Positions 24,136 to 45,190 of a DNA stretch of 64,000 bases are shown here, piece by piece (the first letter of the stretch is position 1; the number at the start of each line of letters is the position of its first letter). Position numbers and translations under genes: made by a program. The notes under the pieces are model-generated. The model did no database searches. It had not been told where the DNA came from and saw only the letters and a list, made by a program, of their open reading frames with translations. Source of the DNA: Corbicula japonica (taxonomy: Eukaryota; Mollusca; Bivalvia; Venerida; Cyrenidae); assembly GCA_038501625.1 (NCBI GenBank), contig JAZAYU010000010.1, positions 4,796,912-4,860,911 of the forward strand, written 5' to 3'.

Positions 24136-24649
24136 TTCAAAGCAATATAAAAAAGAAATATGTATATTTTTTTTCTAATATTTCACTTGCAAAACAATTT
24201 TCAATTAGTCTAATAAGTTACTTATTACTTATTTTAACGCAGTAAAAATACGCTGAATTAATAAGCATGAAGTATTTGTATGCAGTTTATAATAGTTGTG
24301 TGTCGGCTGCTAGTTTTCTTAAAAAATGACATCTGTAAGTTACGTTACCTATTAAAATTAATCTGTATTCCGTAGTTTTAATTTATTTCTTGCTGATAAC
24401 TTTTAGCACTAAAGGGCGATTTGTTCAGCATTCATTTGCTTGGTAACAAGGTTTAACAGCTAAATGTATTGAATGTATAGATAACCCCAAAGCTATACAA
24501 ATGAGGACACAGCGCCTAGCCAACCATGCAAGAGTCAGACACACTACATACCGTCCGTATTACTGGGAAATATGCAAAAATCCCACCTGAAGCGGGTGAT
24601 TTTGTGTGTGTACGACATCAAAAAAGTCACGTGGTATAGCCTCCCTGGT

Positions 24650-25140
24650 AAAAGTCTCCCCCTAATGCTGTTATCAATTACGTCCTATGAAGATAGTTGA
24701 GCACGATACTTATGTATGTACTATTGTAATAGTACTTCTAAAATTACTTATTATGTTTTAATATTTCGACAAGTTTAAACAGTTTAAAGATGTGTGGTTC
24801 CAATATTCCGGCCAATATATATTTAGATATTTTTCAATCAAGGATATACTTCCTGCTTTTTAAAATTTGCCGTTGGCGTTGTGTGTGATATGCAGGATTT
24901 ATATTCTAAGATCTCATGTCAGAATTATATTCTATTACGCCCATTGTTTTCTCGTGTAAGTCAGATCCATTCTCTTATCTGGGGACATAACGCTGCTGAA
25001 CATGGAACGGTATTAATCTGAAAATACCGCGTTGAAGATTCCATGTTCACCGTCATAAGCATACAATCTGGAGCTATGCGGCGTGGGCAGTTCTTTTCAT
25101 TTCCAATACTATGTCTATGAACAGGCTCAATCAAACCGAG
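24650..25140 (-). repeat. Dispersed repeat R5
   Basis: The segment 24690-25010 is the reverse complement of 43490-43810 with moderate divergence: 'gttgagcacgatacttatgta', 'ccaatattccggcca', 'cttcctgctttttaa', 'cgcccattgtt' and 'ttatctggggac' are shared in order. The remainder (to 25140) resembles 58850-58975 inverted. Class unknown. Confidence 0.6.
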
Positions 25141-25339
25141 CCTGTAATATTTACATAGTTTTCGTTCCCCTATTTTTAGGCAAATTTTGCAAAACAGTTC
25201 GGAATCGGATGGTAACGTGAAAAGAAACGACAAACTATTTCTATAGTTAGTATTAAACAAACGTATTGTATGTTATTGAAATACTTAAAAACACTGAGGA
25301 CACTTCAAAGATTTTCTCAACAGCTTTGTTATAAGTCTC

Positions 25340-25700
25340 TGATTACCTTCCGTCAGTGCTATTATATTTCGTCCTTTGAAGGTCGTAATGCACATACATA
25401 AATATGTTAATAGTACTCATTTGTTTTTTGTATTTCTTCCTTTTTTATGGTTTCAATATCCCAGCAAATAAAGTTTTGGATACTAGTATTGTTCAATAAT
25501 CTCAATAGTGTACTCTCAGATTACCTGCCATAATTATTTTGTGTTCAGATTCGCCCATTGTTTTATCGTTTAGAGCAAACCCATTTTTATCTGGCGACCA
25601 CACGCCGATGATAATGGTATTGTATTAATCTGAAATTACATCACTAAAGTTTAATGTTCAACGTCATATACACAGCATTGTTGTGATGGATAAAAATTTA
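25340..25700 (-). repeat. Dispersed repeat R5, second neighbouring copy
   Basis: Shares 'cgtcctttgaaggtcg', 'ccagcaaataaag', 'cgcccattgtt', 'tttatctggcgac' and 'ggtattgtattaatctgaaa' with the copy at 24650-25140, in the same order and orientation, so two diverged copies lie in tandem. Confidence 0.55.
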
Positions 25701-26350
25701 CAGATTTTTTTACTGTAAATATAAGGTTCAGCTTAACCCCGGGACAAGGCGCCTACGGCAGTAAAATATATTTCGATTACTAACCATGAACATGTACAAT
25801 CAAATGAGCCGGCATAATTTTATATTGTGTTTTTGTAGCGCTCAACGTTCCCTTTGCAATGTTGTGTTATTTTATTTAGAGAATCTTAACGTCAAATCAT
25901 TATAGAGAAAATAATATTTCTTTAAGGAATTAGAAATAAATTCATAAATGCAGTTTAAATCAGTTCTCGTTTTTTTCTAAAAGTGAAAAGAGAACTTTAA
26001 ATTAACCGAACACGACCAATATAAACAAAAATATTTACACTTCAACTTCATCCTCTACGATGAAGTCTTATTCATCTAACGAATCATAAGTTCTGATGGT
26101 AAACAGTGTGACGTATTACTTAAAAGGCGTGGCTACAGTAGAGCCGTTCACAATTTATTGGACGTTGCCTGATGTTTTGACGTTTGACGTCGCCTTGCAT
26201 GCACGTTTTGCCACGAGTTGCTGCGAAAAAGCGTGCCGTCATTCACTTTGTCGTCAACGTAGCTGTTCCAACAGCCATTCGAAAAAAAAGATATATTACG
26301 AATTCTTCTAGTTATTTCTGTATTAATGAGATTGTTAATGAGTGTAAATA
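25701..26350. other. Intergenic, no gene recognised
   Basis: No supported exon. A 71-codon open frame at 26096-26311 has no recognisable similarity. Confidence 0.4.
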
Positions 26351-26490
26351 TAAGGATTGAATCAATAGTTGATGTTTTCCATTTGGGTATGAAAAACAGT
26401 TGGATTGTTTAAAGTACTTCACACACTTTAAACAACCCAGCTGTTTTCCATACCCAAATGGAAACCATCAACTATCGATTCAATCCTTAA
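26351..26490. mobile_element. Fold-back (palindromic) element, ~140 bp
   Basis: Two ~60-base arms, left beginning TAAGGATTGAATCAATAGTT and right ending AACTATCGATTCAATCCTTA, meet at a short spacer near 26420. No coding capacity. It abuts a copy of the GCAGGCT repeat at 26500. Confidence 0.75.
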
Positions 26491-26499
26491 CTGAAATAT

Positions 26500-26575
26500 T
26501 GCAGGCTAGGTTTAACTGAGCCTGTTCATGTGCAGTAATGGAAATGCATATTACTTTCCATGCCCTGACCACGAG
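26500..26575 (+). repeat. Dispersed repeat, 'GCAGGCTCGG..GAGCC' family (short copy)
   Basis: Contains 'gaaatattgcaggcta', 'gagcctgttcatgtgcagta' and 'ggaaatgcatattact'. Confidence 0.6.
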
Positions 26576-26699
26576 TAACACATTATTTCGTAATGTCATT
26601 AAAGAAATTAAATTACGATAACCATTTTTATGTTACCATTAAAATATTAATGTGTATTATGATATATAAAGCATAATGTTTTTTCCTAAAGAAACAGAA

Positions 26700-27020
26700 A
26701 GTGGTATATTGGTATATGCATATTATGAATAGCCACATCCAAAAGACACAGCCTTTCCAGACAGCTATAAAGTAGAAAGGAAAAGAGAGCATGGTTTATT
26801 GTATGATCAATCTCAAAATAGACGCCACAAACAACCAACAGTAATGTAACCCGAAGAGTAACCGCCTTGGAACGGAACGGTCAGTGTCCAAACAATTTGC
26901 CACGGGGGGGGGGGGAGGGGGGGTTTAACCAGATTCTAAGGTGCATTTACCTCACACTTGCCCCAACTGGTTTCCATATGAACAAACGAGTACAAGTTGT
27001 CTTTGTGATTTAACTCCAGC
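26700..27020 (-). mobile_element. Truncated 3' end of the Penelope-like family
   Basis: Follows 22621-22900 in order on the plus strand ('tatgcatatta', 'agagcatggttt', 'cccgaagagtaaccgcctt', 'ggtttaaccagattct', 'tacaagttgtcttt'). Contains a G homopolymer tract near 26905. Confidence 0.6.
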
Positions 27021-27549
27021 TCACCCATCAACCCGACAAGGAGCATTAATATGTTTCCTTTCGAGAAATTTCCCGAAACAAATTTTGTATGACCCGACTT
27101 TATTTAATATTTTGAACTTGTTCGAAATTCGGAGCGAGATTTTTTTTTAGGTAGCGATATCCCTGTTTTAAAATCAATGAAACCTTAGATCGTTAATATC
27201 TTTATTTAAGATTTTCATGTATAGACTCACTGCGTTTACCAGTAACTTTTCGAACTGCCTAAATATATGTGAGTGTCGTAACAATAGTTCAGACTTGTAA
27301 AGGGATCGATCATGATTTATTTAAATGACATTATATATTCAAACATTGGCTTTCAAATGTTTCTTGATATCCCAGAAATATGACTTTAATACAACTCGGC
27401 ACTTTGATAAATTGAGGTTTCCATACAAAGGCAACACTTAACGCACTGATTGATGTTTGTTTTGATGTTATCTTGATTTTACAACATTCCCTCGGCTGGC
27501 GCAGAGCCGGAGAAATCAAGGTAAACATATTTACAATAAGCTAGGTATT

Positions 27550-28115
27550 CCAGAAAAAAGTGGAATATGCTTAACAGGAATCGCAACACTCACCAAACAC
27601 AGCCTCCCAACTTAGCGAAAAAGAAGAGAGGAAAAGAGAGCATGTATTTATCAGTATGTCAATTCAAATAAGACACCACAAAAAATTAACAAAAATATGA
27701 ACCCTTGGGGTTACCGCCTTGAAACGGTCAGTGCCAAAATAATTTTCTAGTGGGGGTTTAAACCAGGTTCTAGGGTGCATCAACCTCTCACACTTGCCCC
27801 AACAGGTTCTCATATGAACACCTAAGTACAAGTTGTCTTCGTCAAATAACTCCAACCCACCCATCAGCTCAACAATGTTGCATGCAATTTAAGCACACAA
27901 ACATATAAAACATAAGAAGCTAATAGCATTACAAAGACAAACGGTGGATACTCAATGATCTCACCGAGACCAGAGCTCCTGGAGTCAAATCAGCAACTAC
28001 ACGATAACAGGAATAAAAGAATCCAATCCAGCTTCTAGGTTCTTATACAAGATTTCCCAATAAAACTTCATAAACTGTTAAACTCTTGCCACCGACGTGC
28101 TACCATAGAGGTAAG
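27550..28115 (-). mobile_element. Truncated 3' end of the Penelope-like family, longest short copy
   Basis: Collinear with 22621-23135 over ~550 bases, through 'ttggggttaccgcc', 'gtacaagttgtctt', 'tcaacaatgttgcatgca', 'aaaacataagaagcta', 'ctcaccgagacca' and the 'ataaacttcataaac' segment. It stops just short of the coding part. Confidence 0.75.
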
Positions 28116-28690
28116 CAAATTATCGTTTTTAAAGGGTTCTTTCTCTAGAATTAAATGATACGATTTAGATCAATGCTATAGAAAATATGGTATATGATAA
28201 ATGGTCTTCGTAGATTGAAATAGTAAGCTACTGACAATTCAAATGTCACCTGAAGTTTTTGTATGCACTATTCTGAAGTGACTTTTAACAAATTTTTTTC
28301 ATAACCTTGATAAATAGCCATAATGTGAATAAAAAACTCAACGAATTGTGCATTATCTGTTCGAGATGTGAAATATATATTTCTTTGTAAAATTGTTTTA
28401 TTAACATGACATAAGAAAAACCTTCAAAACCTCAATCAATTTAACCAATTCAACTACTATACATTTTTACGGTGCTGTCTTAAATCCTGCCCTCTAGATC
28501 TATCTCAGTTTGCTGGTTGACTGATGAGGACTTTACCTGGAACTGAAGCAAAACTGTTTTGTACAATGTATAATAATGGCTTGAGTTGCGTTATACAGAT
28601 ACTATGTCAGTTTGATTTTAATTCGTAAAAAAGCAATAATCAAACTTGAAATCAGCTATTGCTCGGAGAATCGAATAATCTTAATGACAT
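28116..28690. other. Intergenic, no gene recognised
   Basis: AT-rich sequence downstream of the potassium channel gene. No exon or repeat family recognised. Confidence 0.4.
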
Positions 28691-28696
28691 TTTCCT

Positions 28697-28702
28697 TTTA
28701 TT
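28697..28702 (-). terminator. Candidate polyadenylation signal for the potassium channel gene
   Basis: Minus-strand AATAAA about 390 bases after the stop codon at 29092. Such hexamers are common by chance in AT-rich DNA, so this is only a candidate. Confidence 0.3.
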
Positions 28703-29091
28703 CACATCTTTGCATATGAAAATTTTACACCATTGTTTTAAATATTATGGTAACAATTGAGCACTTCATTAATATTTACATTGTAGTTTGCTGACACTGG
28801 ATTTACCAGTCTCATAGTTAAAAAATATTGTTTTGAATATCGCCTTGCAGAACTTACTGAAGCATAGTTAAGTTGACAGTTCTTGTAGAAAATCGATATT
28901 AAAAGTTACAAAGCTACAAAGACTATCTCAATTTACGAAGCTAATTAGGTACGCGTTATGCATTAGAGATAAATAACTTTAACAGAAATTTTAAAAGACA
29001 GATATACATTAAAGAAAGGCGATCATAAAATCTGAAAAGACGTATTTTCTAGCTGCTCTGAATCAGCATGCGCCATCCTATTGTTTGATGA

Positions 29092-29946
29092 TTATTTCTT
29101 ATTAACATCTGTACTGTTAGCTGTTGTTTCTTCTCGTTGCTTTCTAACTTCTTCCACATGTTGTTCATAATCAGCATTCCTTGCAAAGAAGTCTGCGAAC
29201 ACGCCAGCTATCGCAGTAACCGGAAGTGCTATGACAATGATGCCATTTATTGCGCAAACCGCGCCAACTATATAACCAGTCCAACTAACTGGATAGAAGT
29301 CTCCATAACCGACCGTTGTTATGGTGATCAACGACCACCACATTGCAGTCAGTGTATTTGGATACTTGTCATTGTCAATTTCCACGGAAAACACGAGGCC
29401 ACCGTAAATGACAACAGCGATTGCAAAGGAAAATAACAACAGGAGCAAAGGCTTTACGCTGTACTTAAGAGAGAGTAAAATAATATGAAGTCCTTTGTAA
29501 CACTTATGAAGTCTAAATATAAACAACAATCTCAAAACAGACAAACTACGAACAATGAAATATATCATTGCATACGCTTCATTTTCATACATCAAGTCTT
29601 TTCGAAATTCCATACCCAGAGCAATCATCATGGTAACGCATAAACAGGCTTTCAAAATATTATTCACTTTCCAAAAATAAGCCGGTTTGTTTGGGCATAC
29701 ACAGAAATGGATAATATCTTCGGTGACGAAAAATATCAGACATATAACATCTGTAACTAGCAATGCGATATGAGGATCAGTAAATAACATATATATTATC
29801 TTTTCGTTGATGTAGTCTGTGATGTTTAAGCCTTCAGTGCTGGAGCTGTCGGTCAGGTATAGCGGTACACGAACAGCAGGATCGAGCCAAATGATGAAGA
29901 CTAGCACACTGACGATCACAACGAAAATGTACACGAAGAGCCAAAT
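29092..29946 (-). CDS. Kv gene exon 2 (membrane domain)
   Basis: Acceptor TTTTCCAG, then ATTTGG; encodes S1 to the C-terminus (284 residues) and stop. The cytoplasmic tail after S6 is short, about 35 residues. Confidence 0.88.
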   Translation of the reverse strand: MWLFVYIFVVIVSVLVFIIWLDPAVRVPLYLTDSSSTEGLNITDYINEKIIYMLFTDPHIALLVTDVICLIFFVTEDIIHFCVCPNKPAYFWKVNNILKACLCVTMMIALGMEFRKDLMYENEAYAMIYFIVRSLSVLRLLFIFRLHKCYKGLHIILLSLKYSVKPLLLLLFSFAIAVVIYGGLVFSVEIDNDKYPNTLTAMWWSLITITTVGYGDFYPVSWTGYIVGAVCAINGIIVIALPVTAIAGVFADFFARNADYEQHVEEVRKQREETTANSTDVNKK

Positions 29947-30793
29947 CTGGAAAATGACAACATTATTTAAGAATCAGAATAAAACTGCTCCTGATATTTT
30001 GTAAATCGTTGTATGACCCTCGTCTCGCAGAAATAATGTGTCGCCGTGAAGTTGTCATCAACAAAAACTGTTTACTTTTCATGTTCAATGAACAAATGTA
30101 TAATGCAGACAAAGTTAATCATTTCTTTACTGTTTAAGAGAATTGAAAAATGAACTTGTGAGCTTGCTTAAAATAGTTTAAACAGTAACGTCTCAAAAAT
30201 CATAACCTTACTAGGTAAACAAAAGCTTGTTAGAAATAAAGACAAATTCTGCAAGATTATGTTACCTTGGCCGCAGTTGATGAAATCGGCTCTTCCAAAA
30301 ACAGCCAAATTTTGCCACATGTTGATTCCCTGTTGATACCATCAGTATACTTTGATTGAGAACAAGGTTTTCTTCTTGAACTATTGTCGCCGTCATCGTT
30401 AAAGAACATCGTTTTCAAACTGGATTTTACCGGATCAATCTTATTATTTGAATCGTATTGGCTCTCCTCGTCCATTAGTACTTTTAGAGTTTTGAGATCG
30501 TTTTCACCTTCATAGAAATACTTCCAACAACACGGTGCTATAAAACTAAATGGAATACGCCAGTAGATTAGCTCCTCTTTAAAAACTGTTGCACATATAT
30601 CCTTTGGAATATGTACTTTTCCACTTCTGTAGGCATTTAGAATGTGCCTAAAAAGTGCAGGGTCCCTATCAAAACAGTGTCTCTGAATATCCTTGTCTAG
30701 GTTGGCCAGTAAACTATCTTTAAATGTCTGCAAAGTTGAAAGTTGTAACTTAAATGATTTTCCTCCAACTTCAAGTTCAATGTATTCAGTCAT
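29092..30793 (-). CDS. Voltage-gated potassium channel (Kv) subunit, divergent, two exons
   Basis: Exon 1 (30793-30266) and exon 2 (29946-29092) join in phase 0 to give 460 residues. Residues 4-95 are a T1/BTB tetramerisation domain with the HX5CX20CC zinc motif (H61, C67, C88, C89) typical of Kv2-Kv4-type channels and absent from Kv1. Exon 2 carries six membrane segments: S1 at about 178-197, S2 near 240-257, S3 near 270-288, S4 at 306-325, S5 near 340-365, and S6 near 400-425. The selectivity filter TTVGYGD (386-392) is intact, so a potassium pore is expected. The voltage sensor is altered: the S4 charge series reads R309, S312, R315, F318, R321, K324; the S3 position normally Asp is K275; the S6 PXP motif reads PVT (418-420). 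Those changes resemble modulatory 'silent' Kv subunits. The ATG at 30793 is chosen because the next upstream codon in frame is GTG. Confidence 0.88.
30266..30793 (-). CDS. Kv gene exon 1 (T1 domain and linker)
   Basis: Encodes 176 residues and ends GCCAAG before the donor GTAACATA. The polar linker after T1 (residues 97-176) is longer than in many channels. Confidence 0.85.
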
Positions 30794-31314
30794 TTCAATT
30801 TTGTACACAGTTCAAACAAAAACCATTTTAAAATTCACAAAATTCATATAAAAAGAGAAAGCCTATGTATATCGCCAAGAATTATACATGGAATTTTGCA
30901 TAATATTTCTCATAGGTTTCCAAAGCAAATTGCATGTGAATCATTGACTAGAACTTTATGAATATTTTATTTGTAAAGTACAGCGCCATACAATATAGTA
31001 TTCCAATAAATGGCTGTTAGCAGAGGCGAATTTATTTCTCAAATCTATTAAAAGCTAAATTGAGTAGTCATACTGTTCTTAGTAAAGTAAACAAAAAGCC
31101 CGGGAACCGAAAGCTTTGTGCTATTCTCAACATAAATACTATTGAGCGATGCTTATTCCATGATAATTTAATGCGAACTATAGTTTTACACAAACATCAA
31201 GCAGTCTGGTGCCAAGTTATATGTTTTTAAATAATCTTAAATTATTGCTGGCGTTCTCTATGAAATGCATAATTTTTATTCAGATCTACTATCAAAACTC
31301 TAATTGTTTTCTGT
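30794..31314. other. Upstream region of the Kv gene, nothing recognised
   Basis: AT-rich 5' flank on the minus strand; I see no clear core promoter element. Confidence 0.35.
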
Positions 31315-31460
31315 GCCCAAGGTTATAAAAACTGAGCATGGAAAGCAGTCTCAAATCTCAAGCATCTGAACGGCTGAAATGGCGACTGGTCGACATTTCA
31401 GCTAATCAGATGCTTGAGATTTGAGACTGGTTTCCAATTTAGTTTTAAAACCTTCAGCCC
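31315..31460. mobile_element. Fold-back element FB1, copy 1
   Basis: About 145 bp that is almost entirely one inverted repeat: CCCAAGGTTATAAAAACTGA at the left, mirrored by a TTTTAAAACCTTC end, with a core around 'tctcaagcatctg' and 'cagatgcttgaga'. Other copies: 38937-39082, 42877-43022, 60271-60415. Confidence 0.8.
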
Positions 31461-31530
31461 AGATTTTGAGCAAAAGTATTCGTTTATCTGGGGACCTCTG
31501 AACATGGAATTGTATGATATTATTTATTGA
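31461..31530 (-). repeat. Short R5 fragment
   Basis: Contains 'tatctggggacctctgaacatggaattgta', split by small differences from the R5 copies at 25 kb and 43.5 kb (compare 'tatctggggac', 'gaacatggaa'). Confidence 0.45.
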
Positions 31531-31638
31531 TCGTTATGTAATGTCTGTTTTACGAAAATCGGAACATTCATATACGTATAGCCTCACCTGGACAATCTCT
31601 TCACATATCCGAATATGAGAGATGAAGATATAGAGGAT

Positions 31639-32068
31639 ATTTGTTTTTACCAGTGTAAGATAGAAATATATTTCACCGAGTGAGCTCCGGAATTCGTATT
31701 TTCACGAGTGGCGAAGCCACGAGTGATAATACATAATTCCGGAGTTTACGAGTGAAATATATTTCTATCTTTCACTGGTAAAAACAAATTTTCTTTTTAT
31801 TTTATGCTTTTATAGCAAAATTTACGTGAATTTGACAGAAAAGTTGCAAGAAATAGCGCCAAAAACTGTTTCCTTATGACGTGACGTCATGACGTCAAAT
31901 ATACAAATTTGAGCCCGTTTTCTAAACGTTCATATTTGGTATGTAATATGCGTTTGGGTACCAACGTGAAAAAAACAGTGAAAATAAAAATGAAATTCCA
32001 CTGTTTGAAAACAGTGAAATACCACTTTTATTTCACCGGGAAAATTCTATAATTCAATGAAAAGCATA
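31639..32068. mobile_element. Fold-back/MITE element with long inner palindrome
   Basis: 31639-31790 is a palindrome of ~70-base arms (TTGTTTTTACCAGTGTAAGA, mirrored by the CACTGGTAAAAACAA end). To its right, a second inverted pair (about 31797-31816 and 32045-32066, 'ttttattttatgctttt' and 'aaaagcataaaataaa') encloses 230 bases that include GACGTCATGACGTCA. Probably one composite element of ~430 bp. Confidence 0.6.
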
Positions 32069-32094
32069 AAATAAAGAGCCTGCGCTTGTCATAT

Positions 32095-32250
32095 TTTCAA
32101 TTTTAAATAAGACACCACAAACAATTAACCAAAAAGAGATCCTGAGGGCTTAACGTCTTGGAAAGCTCAGTGTCAAAACCGAGAATAATGCATTCAGGAG
32201 CACACAAATGTATAAATCATAAGAAGCTAATTGCATTGTCAAACAAAAAA
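32095..32250 (-). mobile_element. Truncated, diverged 3' piece of the Penelope-like family
   Basis: Matches 'agacaccacaaacaattaa', 'cgtcttggaa', 'aatgcattcaggagcacaca' and 'ataagaagctaattgcattg' of the longer copy at 27.6-28.0 kb, with an internal deletion. Confidence 0.5.
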
Positions 32251-32311
32251 GTTGTTGCACTATAAATGTGATTTAAAGAAAAGCCAAGCACAATGGTCTG
32301 CTTATTACTCT

Positions 32312-32640
32312 TTGATATGCTGTTTCCGGTGACTTTGATATGCTGTTGCCGGTGATTTTGGTATGCTGTTTCCGGTGATTTTGGTATGCTGTTGCCGGTG
32401 ATTTTGGTATGCTGTTTCCGGTGATTTTGGTATGCTGTTTCCGGTGATTTTGGTATGCTGTTTCCGGTGATTTTGGTATGCTGTTTCCGGTGATTTTGGT
32501 ATGCTGTTTCCGGTGATTTTGGTATGCTGTTTCCGGTGATTTTGGTATGCTGTTTCCGGTGATTTTGGTATGCTGTTTCCGGTGATTTTGGTATGCTGTT
32601 TCCGGTGATTTTGGTATGCTGTTGCCGGAGATTACTCAAC
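32312..32640. repeat. 23-bp minisatellite, about 14 units
   Basis: Unit GGTATGCTGTTTCCGGTGAT followed by TTT. Most units are identical; a few have GTTGCC in place of GTTTCC and the first carries TTTGATA. Because 23 is not a multiple of 3 and no frame contains a stop, the minus strand is open across the array, giving a spurious 159-codon frame (32217-32696) with a 23-residue period. Confidence 0.95.
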
Positions 32641-32699
32641 GAAGTAGTTCTCTTCCTTAGCAAATAGGATTGGAAATGGGCGTCTTTTTTAAACACTTG

Positions 32700-34985
32700 T
32701 CATAAACACTAAACACTGGGAAACCAGACTTCTTACACTTCAGTTGCTACGAGGCATATTCGAAAAGTAATTCAAACGCGCATGAATCTAGGTCACCAAG
32801 GAATGCTTGCGTGTCAAACTTGCCATAAAACATTTATCTTTTGACTACCCCGTTTCTAATATTTGTTTGAATATAATAAAGAAGTTAGTCGGAAAACTTG
32901 TATTAATTTGCTGAAATTCGGGCCTATATAAAAGGAAGGACTAAACTTGGAATAAGTGTAAAATCTATATATTATATGATATTTATGGATATAATGAAGT
33001 ATTATTTATTAAGTCTTTCGCACGGTTAAACATTTGATAGCAGGTAAAAAAAACAGGAATGATAACAAGAAAACTGATCGCCCAGGATAAAAAAAACAAC
33101 GAAACAAAACGTTAACAGAATTAACGTTATGTTGAAGATGTGCGATTAACAATTCGACGGCTAGGTGCACATACTGGTTTGAGTTCCTCCCAAGTTCACT
33201 TCATGTTTAAGGATGATAATGAAAGATAACAAGGAATGTTCTGGGCGGATACCTTATTTATAAACTGATGAGCAAAAACTTCATCAAAGGATTGGTGAGA
33301 AATGTATCTACAACACTGTAAAAAGGAATGAGACAAAATAGCATTACCATACGCTCAGACAAAGCACGCTAACCGTGTTTGGCGGCTGACGAGAAACGCA
33401 GAGACCTGTGATTGCATAACGGTTACAGTTAATCAATGAAGTTGTGGATGTATTCTTCACACATCACGGCCCTGTAATTCAAGTTACCGTTCCAAAAGGT
33501 AGTTAAACTGGCAATTTTTACCGATACTTTGTGTCAACGAAAAAAGAAACATATTTCAAAAGCGCTGTCCTTCTCGTGGAATTAACTGCATGTACCGCTT
33601 GCTTGACATTGAAAATGCATTAAGTGTTTGATCATCACCGGACTAAGCCCCATGTGACTGTGTTCCCAGAATAAGAATCTTTCTTTGCATGCCGCCGACA
33701 CAACTCCGGAAAATGGTTGGGCTCAGCCATTTTCCAGTACATGAAGAGTACACATGTACCTCGTGAAGACTATCAAATGTGTCTTCAATCATGGACACAC
33801 CGATAACCAAGGAGCTTTTTTTGAAATTTAATCACGAATTCGATGTTAATAATATTGTTATTGAGTTATCCACCATAATTGCGATTGTGTTTGTTTTGTT
33901 GTACCCTTACTTTGATTAAATGTCAATGGCTTCAAGGCAGGCAGGTATTTTTATAAAAAAGAAGAAAACATGCAGTAACCTATCAAATTGTAAGTTTGAA
34001 TATATAATTGAAACGAATATCCCATGCTGAGACATTCAAATTATAAGATCCAAATGTACTTAAAGTATCGGTATAGGTGTATCATTTGAATCATTTAATA
34101 TTACCTGAGCCTGTTTCATTCATGGAAAACACAACAATCAACTGTATAATTATTTTATAACAAAGTTTGACAATTGTCCAATACCCAACAATAGTAGAAA
34201 GACGTTTACAAATACAAAAATCACATTTTTGTGGCGTGTATGCAGTATCCATTTATCTCTAGATAACTAAAATAAAAATTAAGAAAGATCCACGTACAAA
34301 GTCTCCTTAAAAAGTCTCCAAATAAAGCAAGCAATTAAATTAAGAAAAATCAATTTAAAGAGATTAACGTCATTGATTAGATAATTAAGGACACTATTTA
34401 AAAAGGGAAAATATAATTGCCTTTTCCAGCTTGATTTGTGAAGGATTTCGTGGGAATAAACCTCACTTAGCAAAACGACATTTATTTGTGAAACTCAAAA
34501 GTATTTTACTTTAAAAACAACCAACATTCATTGTCATATCATGACTATTATCAACAATATTGCATAGGAGCTAAAATAACCTCGTCAGTGTTCATGACTG
34601 AAAGGTCAAGTGACTACTGTGAGGAATTAATAAAAATGTAAAAAAAAACAAACAAAAATTTTACAAACACTTCGAAAGCCCTAATCTATACCAAATAGTT
34701 TGTGTGAACTTTTCTAAAGGCAGTATGAAGCTAAAACGTTTCAAACTGTATACATCAATTTTTTCGACAATTGTAAATTAAACCGTTTTTTGTTACAAAT
34801 TACCAACATTCGCAGTATTTCGTTCGATATTTCCTCTGCAATAACTATCCATAACACTTGTCTGGTTTACAAAACTCTATTGGTAACAAAAATAGGTAAA
34901 AAGACAGTCATAAACGATTGCATCATATAAATGCTTTGTCATTATTTACAAAACGCTTGTCATTTTCTATAAAAAAAAAGCACAA
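32700..34985. other. Intergenic, no gene recognised
   Basis: I see no exon, RNA gene or known repeat here. The left part is less AT-rich than its surroundings (about 33350-33700). It includes the 3' flank of the CRK-like gene; a minus-strand AATAAA at 34491-34496, about 500 bases past the stop, is a weak polyadenylation candidate. Confidence 0.4.
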
Positions 34986-34991
34986 TAATTG

Positions 34992-44492
<9,501 letters not shown>

Positions 44493-44499
44493 TTTTATC

Positions 44500-45090
44500 C
44501 GATTCTTTTTCTTATCATTCACGTCTTAAATCTATTGATTCATTTACTCACTTTAATTTCAATTTAAATTATAAAGTATAGGCGCGTGATTGCAAATTCA
44601 GTAAGCAACTGATTGATCTCGATACAAATTACAAATTGAAGATAGCGATCATAAACTTCCTTGATAAACTGGTGTGTGCATTTATGTTTACTTTATTTTT
44701 GTAAATGGATGAACGATATTTGATTTTTAATTTTTTTAAAGCTTCCTCTTTTATCATTAATTGATAAATGGCCTATTTTGCATACTTGAATAACTTTATT
44801 ACAATTTCAAATAAAATACAAGATCTTGGTGTAAGATAATTGTTATAACAATATTTATGTTTGAATTTTCATCGCTGCGCAACTCCTGACCACTTCATGT
44901 CATTTGATCGTATTCATGTTGAGTGTAAATTTGAGACCGATTTCAAATTTAATTTTGATTTAATACGCTAACAAAACTAAAGTCTCTAGATAAATGTAAG
45001 TGTAATAATCTCCTGTCCTTCTCAAAGATACATTAGGTTTATTTTGCTGTCCGATTGACATTTATTTCAGTGAACTATTGAGGTTTTTTT
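44500..45090. other. 5' flank of the CRK-like gene
   Basis: No CpG-rich promoter or core element recognised; AT-rich throughout. Confidence 0.35.
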
Positions 45091-45190
45091 CGGTCATCCT
45101 GATGACCGACATATTATAATGGACCAAACTTGAGCTCTTTAGCCTGAACACCGGTTAACAGTGACTCGCGTTCCAGACGGAACAGATAAT
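45091..45190 (+). repeat. 'GGTCATCCTGATGACC' repeat, copy 2
   Basis: Matches 10222-10340 through 'cgacatattataatggacca', 'ctgaacaccggttaacag' and 'ccagacggaac'. Confidence 0.7.

Noticed and set aside
32217..32696. 159-codon minus-strand open frame with a 23-residue repeat
   Set aside because: Produced by the 23-bp minisatellite; no start context, no domain.
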